Shown: positions 55,461 through 64,000 of the stretch, piece after piece
Layout of the letters: every line of letters begins with the position of its first letter
Numbering within the stretch: the stretch's first letter is position 1
NCBI RefSeq assembly: GCF_033118175.1
Contig: NC_083691.1
Coordinates: forward strand, 20,495,001 to 20,559,000
DNA: 64,000 nucleotides
Direction: 5' to 3'
From: Dama dama
Taxonomy: Eukaryota; Chordata; Mammalia; Artiodactyla; Cervidae
The notes under the pieces: generated by a model
Databases searched by the model: none
What the model was told of the DNA's origin: nothing
The model's input: the letters and a program-made list of their open reading frames with translations, nothing else
Program-made: the position numbers and the translations under genes

Positions 55461-55684
55461 GGCTTCCCAGGTAAAGAAGCCCTAGTGGTAAAGAACCCAC
55501 CTGCCAATTCAGTAGACATAAGAAACACAGGTTCAACCCCTGGGTTGGGACGATTCCCTGAAGAAGGAAATGGCAACCCATTCTAATATTCTTGCCTGGA
55601 AAATCCTATGGACAGAGGAGCCTGGCAGGCTACGGTTCATAGAACTGCAAAGATTTGGACATGACTAACTGACTAAATACACAA
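55461..55684 (+). mobile_element. Bov-tA SINE
   Basis: Head ggcttcccaggtaaagaagc carries a small internal duplication (gtaaagaa twice), B box caggttcaacccctgg, body ttctaatattcttgcctgg, end gacatgactaactgactaaa. Confidence 0.9.
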
Positions 55685-55929
55685 GCAGAAAAAAATTATT
55701 ATTTTAACAATTGACACCAGTGTTCCTTTGTTTGAAAGAAATACTTTGACAGGTGGTTGGTGTTGTCAAGAACTAAAATTTAAGAAGGTTACATGAGACC
55801 AAGAGAAGAGTTGCTTGGCTCTGGAGAGTTGGGAAGAGGATCAGAAGAGATGTGAGAGCTACTGAGTTCTTTGGGGTTTTTCAAAAGCACTTTAAAGTGA
55901 TGATATCCACGAGTGCATTTAAAAATGCT

Positions 55930-56310
55930 GATGTGGTAGATCGTATTGCTGTTCATCTATTTTCAGTGCCACTTCCTGTGGGAGGATTATATAGCTCCAG
56001 GCTCTCAGAACTCGGACTTGGCCATGGGACTTACACTGGTCAATAAATCGTGAGCAAAACTGATGTGCGTCACTTTCCAAGCTAAAGCTTTAAGAGTCAG
56101 TGAGTGATTCCCTCTTCCGTGATGACTGGCTGTGTTCCAGATTGCAAGTACTCTGTCAGCCTCTGTCCACAAGAAGAAAATGGGAACATAGCCAGAGTCA
56201 GTGGTGAACTTGTAGGGTGACTAGACAGTAAAATTTTATTACTGGAAGCCACTAGGATTTGGGGGTCATTTGTTAATTTAGTCTTACCCAATTGATTCAG
56301 TTCCATTCTA
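55930..56310 (+). mobile_element. MaLR LTR (MLT1-like), decayed
   Basis: Old ERVL-MaLR LTR pattern: acttggccatgggacttaca, gtcaataaatcgtgagc, aagctaaagctttaagagtc, and a 3' end with actggaagccactaggattt and gggggtcatttgttaattta. No internal sequence. Confidence 0.6.
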
Positions 56311-56390
56311 TTTTGTAAGTTCTCCTTTATTCTCTATGCCCCCAACTAAGCAAATCTCTAGCAAATTCTGCTCTTTTCACAAGTATTTTG

Positions 56391-56587
56391 GGCTTCTCTG
56401 GTAGCTCAGTTGGTAAAAGAATCGCCTGTAGTGCAGGAGACTCAGGTTTGATCCCGGGGTGGGGAAGATCCCCTGCAGAACGAAATGGCAACCCACTCCA
56501 GTGTTCTTGCCTGGAAAATCCCATAGATAGAGGAATCTGGTATGCTACATATAGTTCATGGGGTTGCAAAGAGTTGGACACCACCAC
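56391..56587 (+). mobile_element. Bov-tA SINE
   Basis: Head ggcttctctggtagctcagt, B box aggtttgatcccgg, tail accaccac. Duplication cacaagtattttg (56378-56390) and cacaagaattttg (56588-56600), one mismatch. Confidence 0.94.
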
Positions 56588-56600
56588 CACAAGAATTTTG

Positions 56601-57074
56601 CATGGGAAATTTTTGTAGTTGAATCAAAGAGGGAGGTGCCCTTTGGGTTTGAGGTGATGCATTGCAGCGAGAAACACAGGCTGAGCCAGAAGAAAAAGAA
56701 TGATCTAGAGAATGCTAGCACCCTTGGGATGAGCAGAAATGGTAGGCAGTGATTTGAACCAGATATTCAAAAAGGAGAGGACTCCCATTTGATATCTGGG
56801 TTATCTTTGGAGACAGCATGGACCCGTACTACTCTATGCAATCTCCATGTCTAGTTGTTTTTCATTTTCTAGACTCAGCTTGGCAGTACAGATGGTGATG
56901 GCTTTGACTGAAGGACAGGATGATCTCCCAGTGGGTTAAGATGAAAGATGGCTGTCTGTGGTGACTATAAGCTTGGGTCTTTGGATTAATGCATGATGTT
57001 GGGGATTTATGAAATGGCCTCATACCTTTTAGATCACAATATTTTACTTGAGAAAAATGGGGATTTATCATTTG
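56601..57074. other. Single-copy DNA, nothing recognised
   Basis: No gene or repeat recognised. Confidence 0.48.
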
Positions 57075-57088
57075 CTGAGCTTTGGCTG

Positions 57089-57280
57089 ATGCTGATGCTG
57101 GGAAAGATTGAAGGCAGGAGAAGAAGGGAATGACAGAGGATAAGATGGTTGGATGGCTTCACCGACTCAACGGACATGAATTTGAGCAAGCTCCGGGAGT
57201 TGGTGATGGACAGGGAAGCCTGGCGTGCTGCAGTCCATGGGGTCGCAAAGAGTTGGACACAACTGAGTGACTGAACTGAA
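57089..57280 (+). mobile_element. BovB 3' fragment, about 190 bp
   Basis: From atgctgatgctgggaaagat to gagtgactgaactgaa. Perfect 14-base duplication ctgagctttggctg at 57075-57088 and 57281-57294, partly overlapping the repeat's own actga end. Confidence 0.94.
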
Positions 57281-57322
57281 CTGAGCTTTGGCTGTTTTTT
57301 TTCCCTCCTAACATCAGTTCTA

Positions 57323-57542
57323 GTGTGTGCTCAGTTGTTTGGTTGTGTCCAGCTTTTTTTTGACCCAGTGGACTATTGCCCACCAGACTCCTCTGTCCAT
57401 GGAGTTCTCCTGGCAAGAATACTGGAGTGGGTTGCTATTTCCTCCTCCAGGGGATCATTCTGACTCATGGATTGAACCCATGTCTCTTGTGTCTTCTGCA
57501 CTGGCAGGTGGATTCTTTACCACTGGGCCATGTGGGAAGTCC
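57323..57542 (-). mobile_element. Bov-tA SINE
   Basis: Reverse-strand copy, head ccatgtgggaagtcc at the right. Perfect 13-base duplication aacatcagttcta at 57310-57322 and 57543-57555. Confidence 0.95.
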
Positions 57543-57555
57543 AACATCAGTTCTA

Positions 57556-58003
57556 ACTAGAAGGAATCCAATCAATTTGTGGCAGTCAGTTGCCTGTCAG
57601 GCTGATTCCCTGGTAAGTTCTGAGTTTTCACCTTTTTCTTTGTTTACATAGGCAATTTTTAGGGATGGGATTGGATAAAAACTCCTACCCATGCATCATT
57701 TAAGCCATGTTTCTGAAAAAAAAAAAAGAAAAAGAAAAAATTTCTTCTGTACTAGAAAATTGTGGGAGAAGTGATGGATGCCTTTTCACCTCCATTTGAA
57801 ACCCATATCCCTAAATCTCGATGGGTAGACGAGCTTCCTTGCAGAGGACTAGCCTTCACCGCAAGTGAATCTTCTTTAGTTTGATGGACTAAAGCAATAC
57901 TTTTGGGTGGCAACCTTTGGTGGGTTTCTGTTGGTCTGATGGAAGAAACAATGATGCTTTTTCAGTCTGCACAATCTGGCTTTTCATTTTTTTAGGGCTT
58001 AGG
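57556..58003. other. Unassigned
   Basis: No gene. A-rich run at 57716-57740. The rest looks single-copy. Confidence 0.45.
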
Positions 58004-58487
58004 TGTTAGGGGAAGCACACTGACTGAAACCGCCCACCCTGGCCAGGAACCATAGTAACCATTTGCATGAGCTGTTTTACGACAGGAGGTCCTGGTAAGG
58101 AACATGGAACTAATGAGCCACCACCAACCGGAAGAGTTTGGGAAAGGTCAAAAGGAGACACCACATGTCTGACTACTTCCCAGAATCCTTCTCTCTGGCA
58201 TCTATCTTGGCTGAACAAGGCGTGCACAGCCAGGAAGGACTCTGAGTGAGAATGATTGGCTAAAGACAATCTGGAAACTAATCCCATCACCATAAAACCC
58301 AAGACTGGGAGCCACGTGTCAGAGCAGTTATTCTGGGTTCCCTTACCCTACTGCTCTCCGCCCGGGCTCCCTTTCCCAGTAAAATCTCTTGCTTTGTCAG
58401 CATTTGTGTCTCCTCGGAAAATTCATTTCTGAGTGTTAGACAAGAGCCCAGTTTCGGGTCCTGGAAGGGGTCCCCCTTCCTGCAACA
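58004..58487 (+). mobile_element. Solo LTR of a bovine endogenous retrovirus (BTLTR1-like)
   Basis: Begins tgttaggggaagcacac and ends cttcctgcaaca, the TG...CA ends of an LTR. Internal landmarks are accataaaacccaagactgg (TATA-like region), ccagtaaaatctcttgc (variant poly(A) signal) and gtcctggaaggggtcccc near the U5 end. No gag, pol or env flanks it, so the provirus has been lost by LTR recombination. I saw no clear short target duplication. Confidence 0.85.
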
Positions 58488-59250
58488 CAGGGGTTAATGT
58501 CCTGAGGGAACACAGTAGCAGCACAGGAGAGGGTCTCTCAGCAGCCATTGACAGTTGCCAAGAGGAGTTACCATAAAAAAAAATACTTTTATTTTCCCTC
58601 CCCCCACTGATTGTTTTTCTGGGCTTCCCTGTTCATTATTCCATTCCTTTATGGATGTAAGGTTTTAAAAACCATTCAACTTCCAACCATTTGAATGGTC
58701 TCTTCTCTGTCCTTCCCATCCCAGGTATGTTTCCTGAAGATTTAAGTCTGGCTTCTTGGTCTGCAGTTACTATTCTGTAACTTGTTTCCTCCAGAGGAAG
58801 CCCTGTCTTTTGGCTCTCTAATCAGCTCTGACAGCTCTGGGTTCTGCGACCCTGGTAATTAGTCAAACCGGGAAGGCGAGTGGCATTTATTCCATTCACC
58901 TTTGGAAACTTGCATCTGGGATCTCCTGCAGAGAAACCTAGGTTGGGATTCAAAGTCAGTGATTGCTTCACCCCCCCTACTCTCCACTCCACAGGATCAC
59001 TGATTAGGAAATGGCTGTTCCCCTAAGACCATTTCCATTCCTATGGCAGGCTTTGAATAGAACTCACACATTTTAGAAATGCAAATAGATTTAATTTGAG
59101 CAAAGTGAGTGACAGAGGAAGCTAGAGTCTTACTTTTTACCAGTTGCTTCCTGCCACAGTTTTTCAGGCAGATGTTCTGGACCAGAGGAAATAGCCAAGT
59201 TCACATCACTACGGTAAGGGTCACAGTGTTGGCTGTGCTTATGCTCCGCC
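58488..59250. other. Single-copy DNA, nothing recognised
   Basis: No gene or repeat recognised. Short C run at 58973-58979. Confidence 0.48.
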
Positions 59251-59464
59251 ATGTGCTAAGTTGCATCAGTTGTGTCCGACTCTTTTCGTCCCCAGGGACA
59301 GTAGCCTGCCAGGCTCTTCTGTCTATGGGATTCTCTCCAAGAATTCTGGAGTGAGTTGTCATGCCCTCCTCCAGGGGTTCTTCCTGACCCAGGGATGGAA
59401 CTCAAGTCTCTTACATCTCCTGTCTTCTGCATTGGCAGGCAGGTTCTTTACCACTAGCGCCACT
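59251..59464 (-). mobile_element. Bov-tA SINE
   Basis: Reverse-strand copy: atgtgctaagttgcatcag, cccagggacagtagcctgcc, tgcattggcaggcaggttct, head accactagcgccac. Confidence 0.92.
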
Positions 59465-59979
59465 ATGCTTCAGCCCCATTAAAAATTCCTCCTAGTGGAG
59501 CAGGAGAAGGGAACATGCCTGACAGACTGCTGAGGGTGGGGTCATTTAGCATAAATGATGAACATAAAATCTTTGAAGAAAGCCAACATAAGAAAGACCC
59601 GAATGAACTTCTTGGCCACCCTCATATATCATTTTATTTTATTCAGCTCCTTGTCTGAAGAAATATGGCAGGAAGGGCCAGCAAAGGTTTTGGCTTGGAT
59701 GCTACCAGGATGAACATTCTGCCTCTGTTTCCTCCAAACATGTGTCTCTTGGCTCAAGGAGGGAGGCCTTGTGTCGCTTTTCTGTCAGAGGCCGTCATGA
59801 TGCAGATTCCAGCAGCGAGAAAGAAATGTCAGGGGAGGTGAGGCCTTCTCTGTGCCTGCCAGAACACTCCAACCAGGGAGCGTTTATCCTTTCCACATAC
59901 AAGGCCTCCCAAACACTGCGTTTCCTAGAAACACCTGGACCCTCAAAGGCAAATAGTAGAGGTTCAGATTACACTACAT
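59465..59979. other. Single-copy DNA, nothing recognised
   Basis: No gene; an open frame at 59742-60098 (+) runs on into the SINE and has no domain. Confidence 0.48.
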
Positions 59980-59988
59980 ATGCTTCAG

Positions 59989-60202
59989 GTTGTTGTTGTT
60001 GGGTTGGTCAGTCATGTCCAACTCTTTGCGACCCCAGGGACTGTAGTCCGCCAGGCTCCTTCATCCATGGGATTTCCCAGGCAAGAATACTGGAGTAGGC
60101 TGCCATTTCCTACTCCAGGGGGATCTTTCCAACACAGGGATCAAACCCCTGTCTCCTGCACTGGCGGGTGGATTTCTTGCCACTGAGCCACCAGGGAAGC
60201 CC
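59989..60202 (-). mobile_element. Bov-tA SINE
   Basis: Reverse-strand copy with tail gttgttgttgttggg. Duplication atgcttcag (59980-59988) and atgctttag (60203-60211), one mismatch. Confidence 0.94.
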
Positions 60203-60211
60203 ATGCTTTAG

Positions 60212-60789
60212 CGAACAAAATGTATTTTCTGAAAACCTTAACTCTGAAGGTTGGTAGGTTATTATACTATGATCTCAAGTCTCATTATCACTCTGTAATT
60301 AACTGACACCATTAACATAACATGAACGTCATCAGCTTAGTATATACTGTGACAAAGATTCTCCTTGACCAAACTCTAGACAGGTTTCTCTGAGCACTTT
60401 TGGGACTAGGCTCTCTCCATGGGCTTTGTCCTCAAGAGCCCAGTGGTGACAAGAATCCTGCTGAATCAGTTTAGCCAGAACCCCCACCCTTGGTACTGAT
60501 CAAATTCCTTTTCCGCTACCACCTGCCCAGGCTGTATCTAATCTGCCCGCCCGGCTTTCAGCAAGAGTCCAGCTTGCTTGGTCCCCCGCGGAAGAATCCC
60601 CCTTCTTGATAAACTCCCTGGACCGGTGCCCCGACTCTACTCGTCGGCTGTAAATCCCTACTTCCCCTTCTGTACTTGGACTTGAGCCTAGTTCCATAGG
60701 AAGGTCTCTTTTTCCCTATTGCAATAGTTCTGAAATAAAATCTATTTTTATTACAGTAACTACTGTCCTGCTCTGGTTTTTATGAAGAG
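60212..60789. other. Unassigned, LTR-like right half
   Basis: 60460-60780 is C-rich, then gives gcaatagttctgaaataaaa with a poly(A) signal at about 60734-60741 and a T-rich end. That composition resembles the U3-R-U5 of an LTR, but I do not recognise the family and see no TG...CA ends. Confidence 0.35.
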
Positions 60790-61345
60790 CGTGGGATTAA
60801 CATATACACACTACTATGGATAAAACTACTATGGATACTATAGATGAACAACAAGGACTTATATAGTATAGCACAGGAATGTCTTTTAATAACCTATAGT
60901 GGAAAGGAATCTGAAAGAGAATAGACATATCTATATCTATCTGTATGTATGTGTAACTGAATCACTTTGCTTCACACCTAAAGGTGAAACAATGTAAATT
61001 AGCTACGAAGTGAAGTGAAAGTCGTTCAGTCTTGTCTGACTCTCTGCGACCCCATGGACTATACAGTCTATGGAATTCTCCAGGCCAGAATACTGGAGTG
61101 GGTAGCCTTTCCCTTCTCCAGGGGATCTTCCAGACCTAGGGATTGAACCCAGGTCTCCCGCATTGCAGGTGGATTCTTTACCATCTGAGCCACCAGGGAA
61201 GCCCAGGAATACTGGAGTGGGTAGCTTCTCCCTTCTCCAGTGGATCTTCCTGACCCAGTAATTGAACTGGCATCTCCTGCATTGCAGGCGGATTCTTTAC
61301 CAACTGAGCTATCAGGGACTTCAGGAAAAAATAAATGGTAATACA
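60790..61345 (+). mobile_element. L1-BT 3' end, split by a SINE
   Basis: gtgggattaacatatacaca, aacaacaaggacttatatag, aacctatagtggaaaggaat, gtaactgaatcactttgctt, aatgtaaattagcta. After the SINE, acttcaggaaaaaataaatg completes the L1 terminus. Confidence 0.85.
61008..61318 (-). mobile_element. Bov-tA SINE with a second tRNA-related unit
   Basis: First unit 61008-61204 is an ordinary reverse-strand copy ending ccaccagggaagccc. A further 114 bases (61205-61318) repeat the region from the aggaatactggagtgggt block through another head (ccaactgagctatcaggga). Same architecture as 63485-63807. Confidence 0.92.
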
Positions 61346-61714
61346 AAAAAGAAAACTAAAAACAAACTGAAAACTATTGTCAATACAGATGTTATTAATG
61401 CTAGCTAATTTCTGTATGACATATAATAGTTTTAAGGCATCTCCACAGCCTCATCTAACTTGAGCCACACACTGGGTTGTAGAAGAAAGAGGATGCCTGT
61501 CTATACATGCACATTGGCTTCTCTGTAGACATTCATCAAGTGAGGTGTGTAGAAGAGACATGAACCTAGGTTTCTCTTTAGATCTTTTATTGTGTCAACC
61601 TGGACTCAAACAATAAGACAAAAAAAAAAAAAAAAAAAAGAAAAAAATCTCTTAAAAAAAATCTCCAGTGGCCTCTGGAGATTTTGAGGGAAATGATGAC
61701 AAAGATAAAAAAGG
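61346..61714. other. Unassigned, includes an A-rich tract
   Basis: Long A run at 61618-61639 followed by mixed A/G/T. No gene or repeat family recognised. Confidence 0.45.
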
Positions 61715-61855
61715 TTAACATCTTTGCAAGTGCTTTGCAGTTTACAAAACCCTTTAGAAACACACCCTCATGTGGAATTCTGTGAAGGAACCACATCCCA
61801 TTGTTTTAAAATGAGGAAATGGAGTCCCAGCAATGAAATAACGTGGCCCTGACCT
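61715..61855 (-). mobile_element. MIR fragment
   Basis: Reverse complement: aagtgctttgcagtttacaa, ttgttttaaaatgaggaaat, ggagtcccagcaatgaaata. Confidence 0.65.
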
Positions 61856-62463
61856 TGAAGTTCACGTGTAGCTTAGTCCTGTGGCTTTAGGAATTGTGCT
61901 CTATTCAACCACATTCCTCTCAAAATAAGATTCATTGCCTTGGATCGGAATGGAAGGATAAAACCAGTTTTCATAGATTTTGAAAAATGAGAAACTAAAA
62001 CCATAGTTGTCTGAACTGGGCGCAGTGTTACGTGGAAATTTCTACTCTCTAGTCACCCTTGCTCCATTTCCTCCAGCCTCACACTGACGCTGGCTTTTCT
62101 TTAATGTTTTTATTTTCTCTTCTGTGTTAAAAATGATCAGCCTGTCCCTGGCGACTTCTCTGTCACACTTCCAGACACACAAGCCTTTCTGATTCCACGG
62201 TTTAGTGTTTACATACATTCTCACATTGGGTTTTAGAATCCAGTTGGTTTTCACTCTATAATATCATGAGACAAATTTATTAAGAAATAAATGTATGTTT
62301 TCTAACGTCTATAGCTGTGTGTGTTTCAAACTAAATATCAGAGCCAGTCATAGTATGTGAGGTACACATGTTCCTAAACATCTGGACATATTGTTACCAT
62401 GGACACAGAATATCCTCATATTTGCAGACACATTTTATAAAATATGGACAGGACAATAATCAG
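61856..62463. other. Unassigned
   Basis: No gene or clear repeat. An open frame at 62042-62254 (-) has no domain. Confidence 0.45.
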
Positions 62464-62650
62464 CATGTGCTCAGTTGATTCAGTTATGTCCAAATCTTTG
62501 CAACCCCACTAGGCTCCTCTATCCATGGGATTTCCCAGACAAGAATACTGGAGTGGGTTGCCATTTCCTTCTCTAGGGGATCTTCCCTGCCCAGAGATCG
62601 AACCTGTCTCCTGCATTGCAGGTGGATTTTTTTTTACCAGCTGAGCCACT
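62464..62650 (-). mobile_element. Bov-tA SINE
   Basis: Reverse-strand copy with an internal deletion after tttgcaaccccactagg, and a T run (ggatttttttttacc) in the head. Confidence 0.9.
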
Positions 62651-63043
62651 CCAAATAAGGAGCAACACATTGAAGTTATTTTTTCCAAAAGAGAAATCTC
62701 TTTACTATTTATCTTATTATTGACATATATCTAATAATTATTAAGAAATCAAACACTACCAAAATGTATAAAAAATAAATTGAAAGCTCTTTATGACCCA
62801 CTTCCATGAGAGGACTATTGATCATAGTTTGGCAAACATAGTTTTAGCTTTTAGGTTTTCTGATGTGTATAAACACATGTGTGCAAATATTATGTTATTT
62901 GCAATAAAATTGGAATTAATACACACTAGCCTGTGATTTAATTTTTTAAATTAGCAAGATTTCAGGAATATCTCTCACCTTTATTTATATATCTATGTAT
63001 CCATATACTTTACATTCCTCCATATTTATATTTATATCTCTAT

Positions 63044-63201
63044 TGATCCTTGGGTTGGGAAGATCCCCTGGAGAAGGAAATGGCAACCCACTCCAGTATT
63101 CTTGCCTGGAGAATTTTATGGACAGAGGAACCTTGTGAGCTATAGTCCATGGAGTCACAAAGAGTGAGACACAACTGAACGACTAACACTTTCACTTACT
63201 T
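63044..63201 (+). mobile_element. Bov-tA SINE, 5'-truncated
   Basis: Starts in the B-box region (tgatccttgggttgggaaga) and keeps the full Bov-A body and tail (ctaacactttcactt). Confidence 0.9.
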
Positions 63202-63221
63202 TGCTTTCATATCCATACATG

Positions 63222-63437
63222 TGGGCTTTGCTGGTGGCTCAGTGGTAAAGAATCTGTTTGACAACGCAGGAGATCCGGGTTTGATCCCTGGATCAAGAAG
63301 ATCCCCTGGAGAAGGAAATGGCAACCCGCTCTAATATTCCTTCCTGGGAAATCCCATGAACAGAGAAGCCCTGTGTCTACAGTCAAGAGTAGTAGCAAAG
63401 AGTCAGACACAGGTGAGCAACTAAATAGCAACAACAT
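63222..63437 (+). mobile_element. Bov-tA SINE
   Basis: Head tgggctttgctggtggctca, B box gggtttgatccctgg, body gctctaatattccttcctgg, caa-rich tail. Flanks catatccatacatg and acatccgtatatg may be a decayed duplication. Confidence 0.92.
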
Positions 63438-63484
63438 CCGTATATGTATCTATATCTCTGTCATACCTTTCAGTATATATAAAA

Positions 63485-63807
63485 AGTGAAAGTGAAAGTT
63501 GCTCAGTTTTATCTTACTTTTTGTGACCCCATGGACTGTAGCCTGCCAGGGTCCTCTGTCCATGGAACTCTCTAGGCCAGGATACTGGAATGAGTAGCCA
63601 TTCCCTTTCCAGGGTATCTTCCCAATCCAGGGATTAGACCCAGGTCTCCGACACTGCAGGTGGGTTCTTCACCATTTGAGCCACCAAGGAAGCCCAAGAA
63701 TACTGGAGTGGGTAGTCTATCCCTTCTCCAGTGGATCTTCAGGAATCGAACCAGGGTCTCCTGCATTGCAGGTGGATTCTTTACCAGCTGAGCTATCAGG
63801 GAAGCCA
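63485..63807 (-). mobile_element. Bov-tA SINE with a second tRNA-related unit
   Basis: First unit 63485-63695 (agtgaaagtgaaagttgctc to accaaggaagccc). Second unit 63696-63807 (aagaatactggagtgggtag to gctatcagggaagccac). A TG microsatellite lies immediately to the right, outside the head end. Confidence 0.92.
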
Positions 63808-63809
63808 CT

Positions 63810-63814
63810 TGTGT

Positions 63815-63852
<38 letters not shown>
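63810..63852. repeat. (TG)n microsatellite
   Basis: About 21 dinucleotide units with one tatg interruption at 63818-63821. Likely polymorphic. Confidence 0.95.
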
Positions 63853-63855
<3 letters not shown>

Positions 63856-64000
63856 ATATTACATTGCCTAGATGTACTCCAACTTATTTAACTAATCCCA
63901 CATTGACAGCTTGGATTTTCTTAATGTTTCACTACTAAAAATAATGATGCAATGAATATACTTTATACATACATTTGAACAATTACTTACTTCCTTAAGG

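Larger units (their letters stand above)
62690..64000 (-). mobile_element. Old L1 3' region, runs off the window
   Basis: Reverse-strand blocks tgcaataaaattggaattaa, gcaagatttcaggaatatct, then after three SINEs acttatttaactaatcccac, cttggattttcttaatg and taatgatgcaatgaata. Segments about 62690-63043, 63202-63221, 63438-63484 and 63853-64000. Continues beyond 64000. Confidence 0.68.

Noticed and set aside
58004..58487. Retroviral genes beside the LTR
   Set aside because: No gag, pol or env similarity is visible on either side. The element is a solo LTR.

Overview
This window is ruminant (almost certainly bovid) nuclear DNA from an intergenic or intronic region. I found no exon of a recognisable cellular gene, no RNA gene and no CpG-island promoter. 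The lineage call rests on the repeats. There are eleven BovB (RTE-class LINE) copies or fragments, 29 full or truncated tRNA-Glu/Bov-A composite SINEs (Bov-tA type), six older CHR-type SINEs shared across cetartiodactyls, several ruminant L1-BT 3' ends, and one solo LTR resembling bovine BTLTR1. Beneath these lie older eutherian layers: MIR, L2, L1M and MaLR LTRs. I cannot tell cattle from buffalo, bison, sheep or goat by eye.

Layout. 1-10.2 kb is almost solid LINE: a minus-strand L1 holding two CHR SINEs, a long minus-strand BovB (3362-6234) inside an L1 ORF2 remnant, then another minus-strand L1 (7403-10175) split by a SINE, a plus-strand BovB and a second SINE. 10.2-17 kb is mostly single-copy DNA with scattered SINEs, an MST/MLT1 LTR, L2/MIR and an exact 3 x 18 bp tandem repeat. 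17-24.5 kb has three BovB 3' fragments, a double SINE insertion at one target site, and MIRs. 24.5-33 kb holds a repeat-poor block with paired POU-type motifs, a 1.3 kb BovB and an old LINE. 33.3-35.5 kb is a BovB with an inverted 5' part inside one target-site duplication. 35.5-46 kb is mainly single-copy with MIR, SINE and MaLR pieces and a 26 bp perfect palindrome. 46-51 kb contains nested L1 remnants, an inverted L1-BT with an apparent 3' transduction, and two BovB fragments in opposite orientation. 51-58 kb is mixed, and 58.0-58.5 kb is the ERV solo LTR. 58.5-64 kb is SINE-rich, with two copies of a SINE that carries a second tRNA-related unit, and ends inside an old L1.

The only protein-like sequence comes from BovB: an AP-type endonuclease followed by a reverse transcriptase, always frameshifted, truncated or interrupted by stops, so no copy here could move autonomously. 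The Bov-A half of the SINEs is itself derived from the BovB 3' tail, so BovB machinery probably mobilised many of the other young elements. L1-BT is the second active-type LINE represented.

I did not find a new molecular system. The most informative material is structural: insertion chronology from nesting, twin-priming inversions in two unrelated LINE families, a probable 3' transduction, a chimeric 5' junction, and a few repeat-free islands with plausible regulatory motifs. All family names come from pattern recognition without alignment, so element ends are generally good to about 5-20 bp unless a target-site duplication (TSD) fixes them.
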